From: Calothrix anomala FACHB-343
Lineage (GTDB): Bacteria; Cyanobacteriota; Cyanobacteriia; Cyanobacteriales; Nostocaceae
NCBI RefSeq assembly: GCF_014696435.1
Contig: NZ_JACJQG010000017.1
Location: 79,051 to 143,050 of the forward strand
Length of the DNA stretch: 64,000 nucleotides
Direction: 5' to 3'
Shown here: positions 63,943-64,000 of the stretch, piece after piece
How positions within the stretch are numbered: the first letter of the stretch is position 1
Layout of the letters: each line of letters starts with the position of its first letter
Notes under the pieces: generated by a model
Told to the model about the DNA's origin: nothing
Seen by the model: only the letters and a program-made list of their open reading frames with translations
Database searches by the model: none
Made by a program: the position numbers and the translations under genes

Positions 63943-64000
63943 GCGAAGAGACACATCCGTACTTTAGGCAAGGGGACGGCAGTTGCTTCAAGCCGGGGAA
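63943..64000. repeat. Repeat module shared with 7775 element, cut by window edge
   Basis: GACGGCAGTTGCTTCAAGCC at 63973 is the reverse complement, with few mismatches, of the interior module of the element at 7775-7936. It continues beyond the window. Confidence 0.65.

Overview
The window is chromosomal DNA from a filamentous, almost certainly heterocyst-forming cyanobacterium (Nostocales; Nostoc, Calothrix or Tolypothrix type). Evidence: very frequent GCGATCGC (HIP1) octamers inside genes, dense heptamer tandem repeats (ATGACAA-, CCCAATG-, AATTACG- and GGGGACAAG-type arrays) between genes, and a gene set with cyanobacterial families (DUF1825, Tab2/Atab2, FBP/SBPase, MASE1 kinase, Nif11 peptide, WcaF-like exopolysaccharide acetyltransferase). 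No rRNA, tRNA, CRISPR array, full IS element or prophage was recognised.

Layout. 1-2952: a minus-strand pair, a STAND/AAA-like ATPase followed by a large helical-repeat protein cut by the window edge. 2953-4482: a 1.5 kb gene-free block of nested repeats. 4483-12922: acetyl-CoA synthetase, a secreted TPR protein, a MocA-like nucleotidyltransferase, a secreted thioredoxin-fold protein, HhH and TM2 proteins, DUF1825. 13035-19395: class A PBP, tyrS, pyrF, LD-carboxypeptidase, DUF2141. 19499-27115: PGBD-HEAT membrane protein, UvrD-like helicase, TauD-like dioxygenase, cobU. 27417-30053: two GT2 glycosyltransferases and an acyltransferase (exopolysaccharide cassette). 30199-38565: DUF202, rsgA, a ribbon-helix-helix/PAS gene pair, S9 peptidase, secreted proteins, a LURP-one-related protein. 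38795-41055: two signal-less lytic enzymes with peptidoglycan-binding domains. 41632-49505: clpB, a membrane protein abutting a Ser/Thr kinase relic, a lone Nif11 peptide, DUF924, SRPBCC, rubredoxin, an HI0933-type flavoprotein. 49847-64000: Tab2, ArsR-DUF2087 regulator, hemA, FBP/SBPase, DUF981, MASE1 histidine kinase, two glutaredoxins, tadA, plsC-like, an S8 protease and a BolA-GrxD pair.

Most genes are housekeeping and stand alone with long spacers; probable operons are the ATPase/helical-repeat pair, tyrS-pyrF, the exopolysaccharide trio, the RHH-PAS pair (overlapping), the amidase/M15 pair, SRPBCC-DUF924 and BolA-GrxD. The most unusual content is in the spacers: at least three families of small composite elements whose ends are conserved while their cores differ, heptamer arrays that have become start codons of neighbouring genes, and an in-frame 9-nt repeat inside the helicase. 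No complete new system is proven, but the RHH-PAS pair, the ATPase pair, the lytic enzyme pair and the composite repeats are the best candidates for something undescribed.
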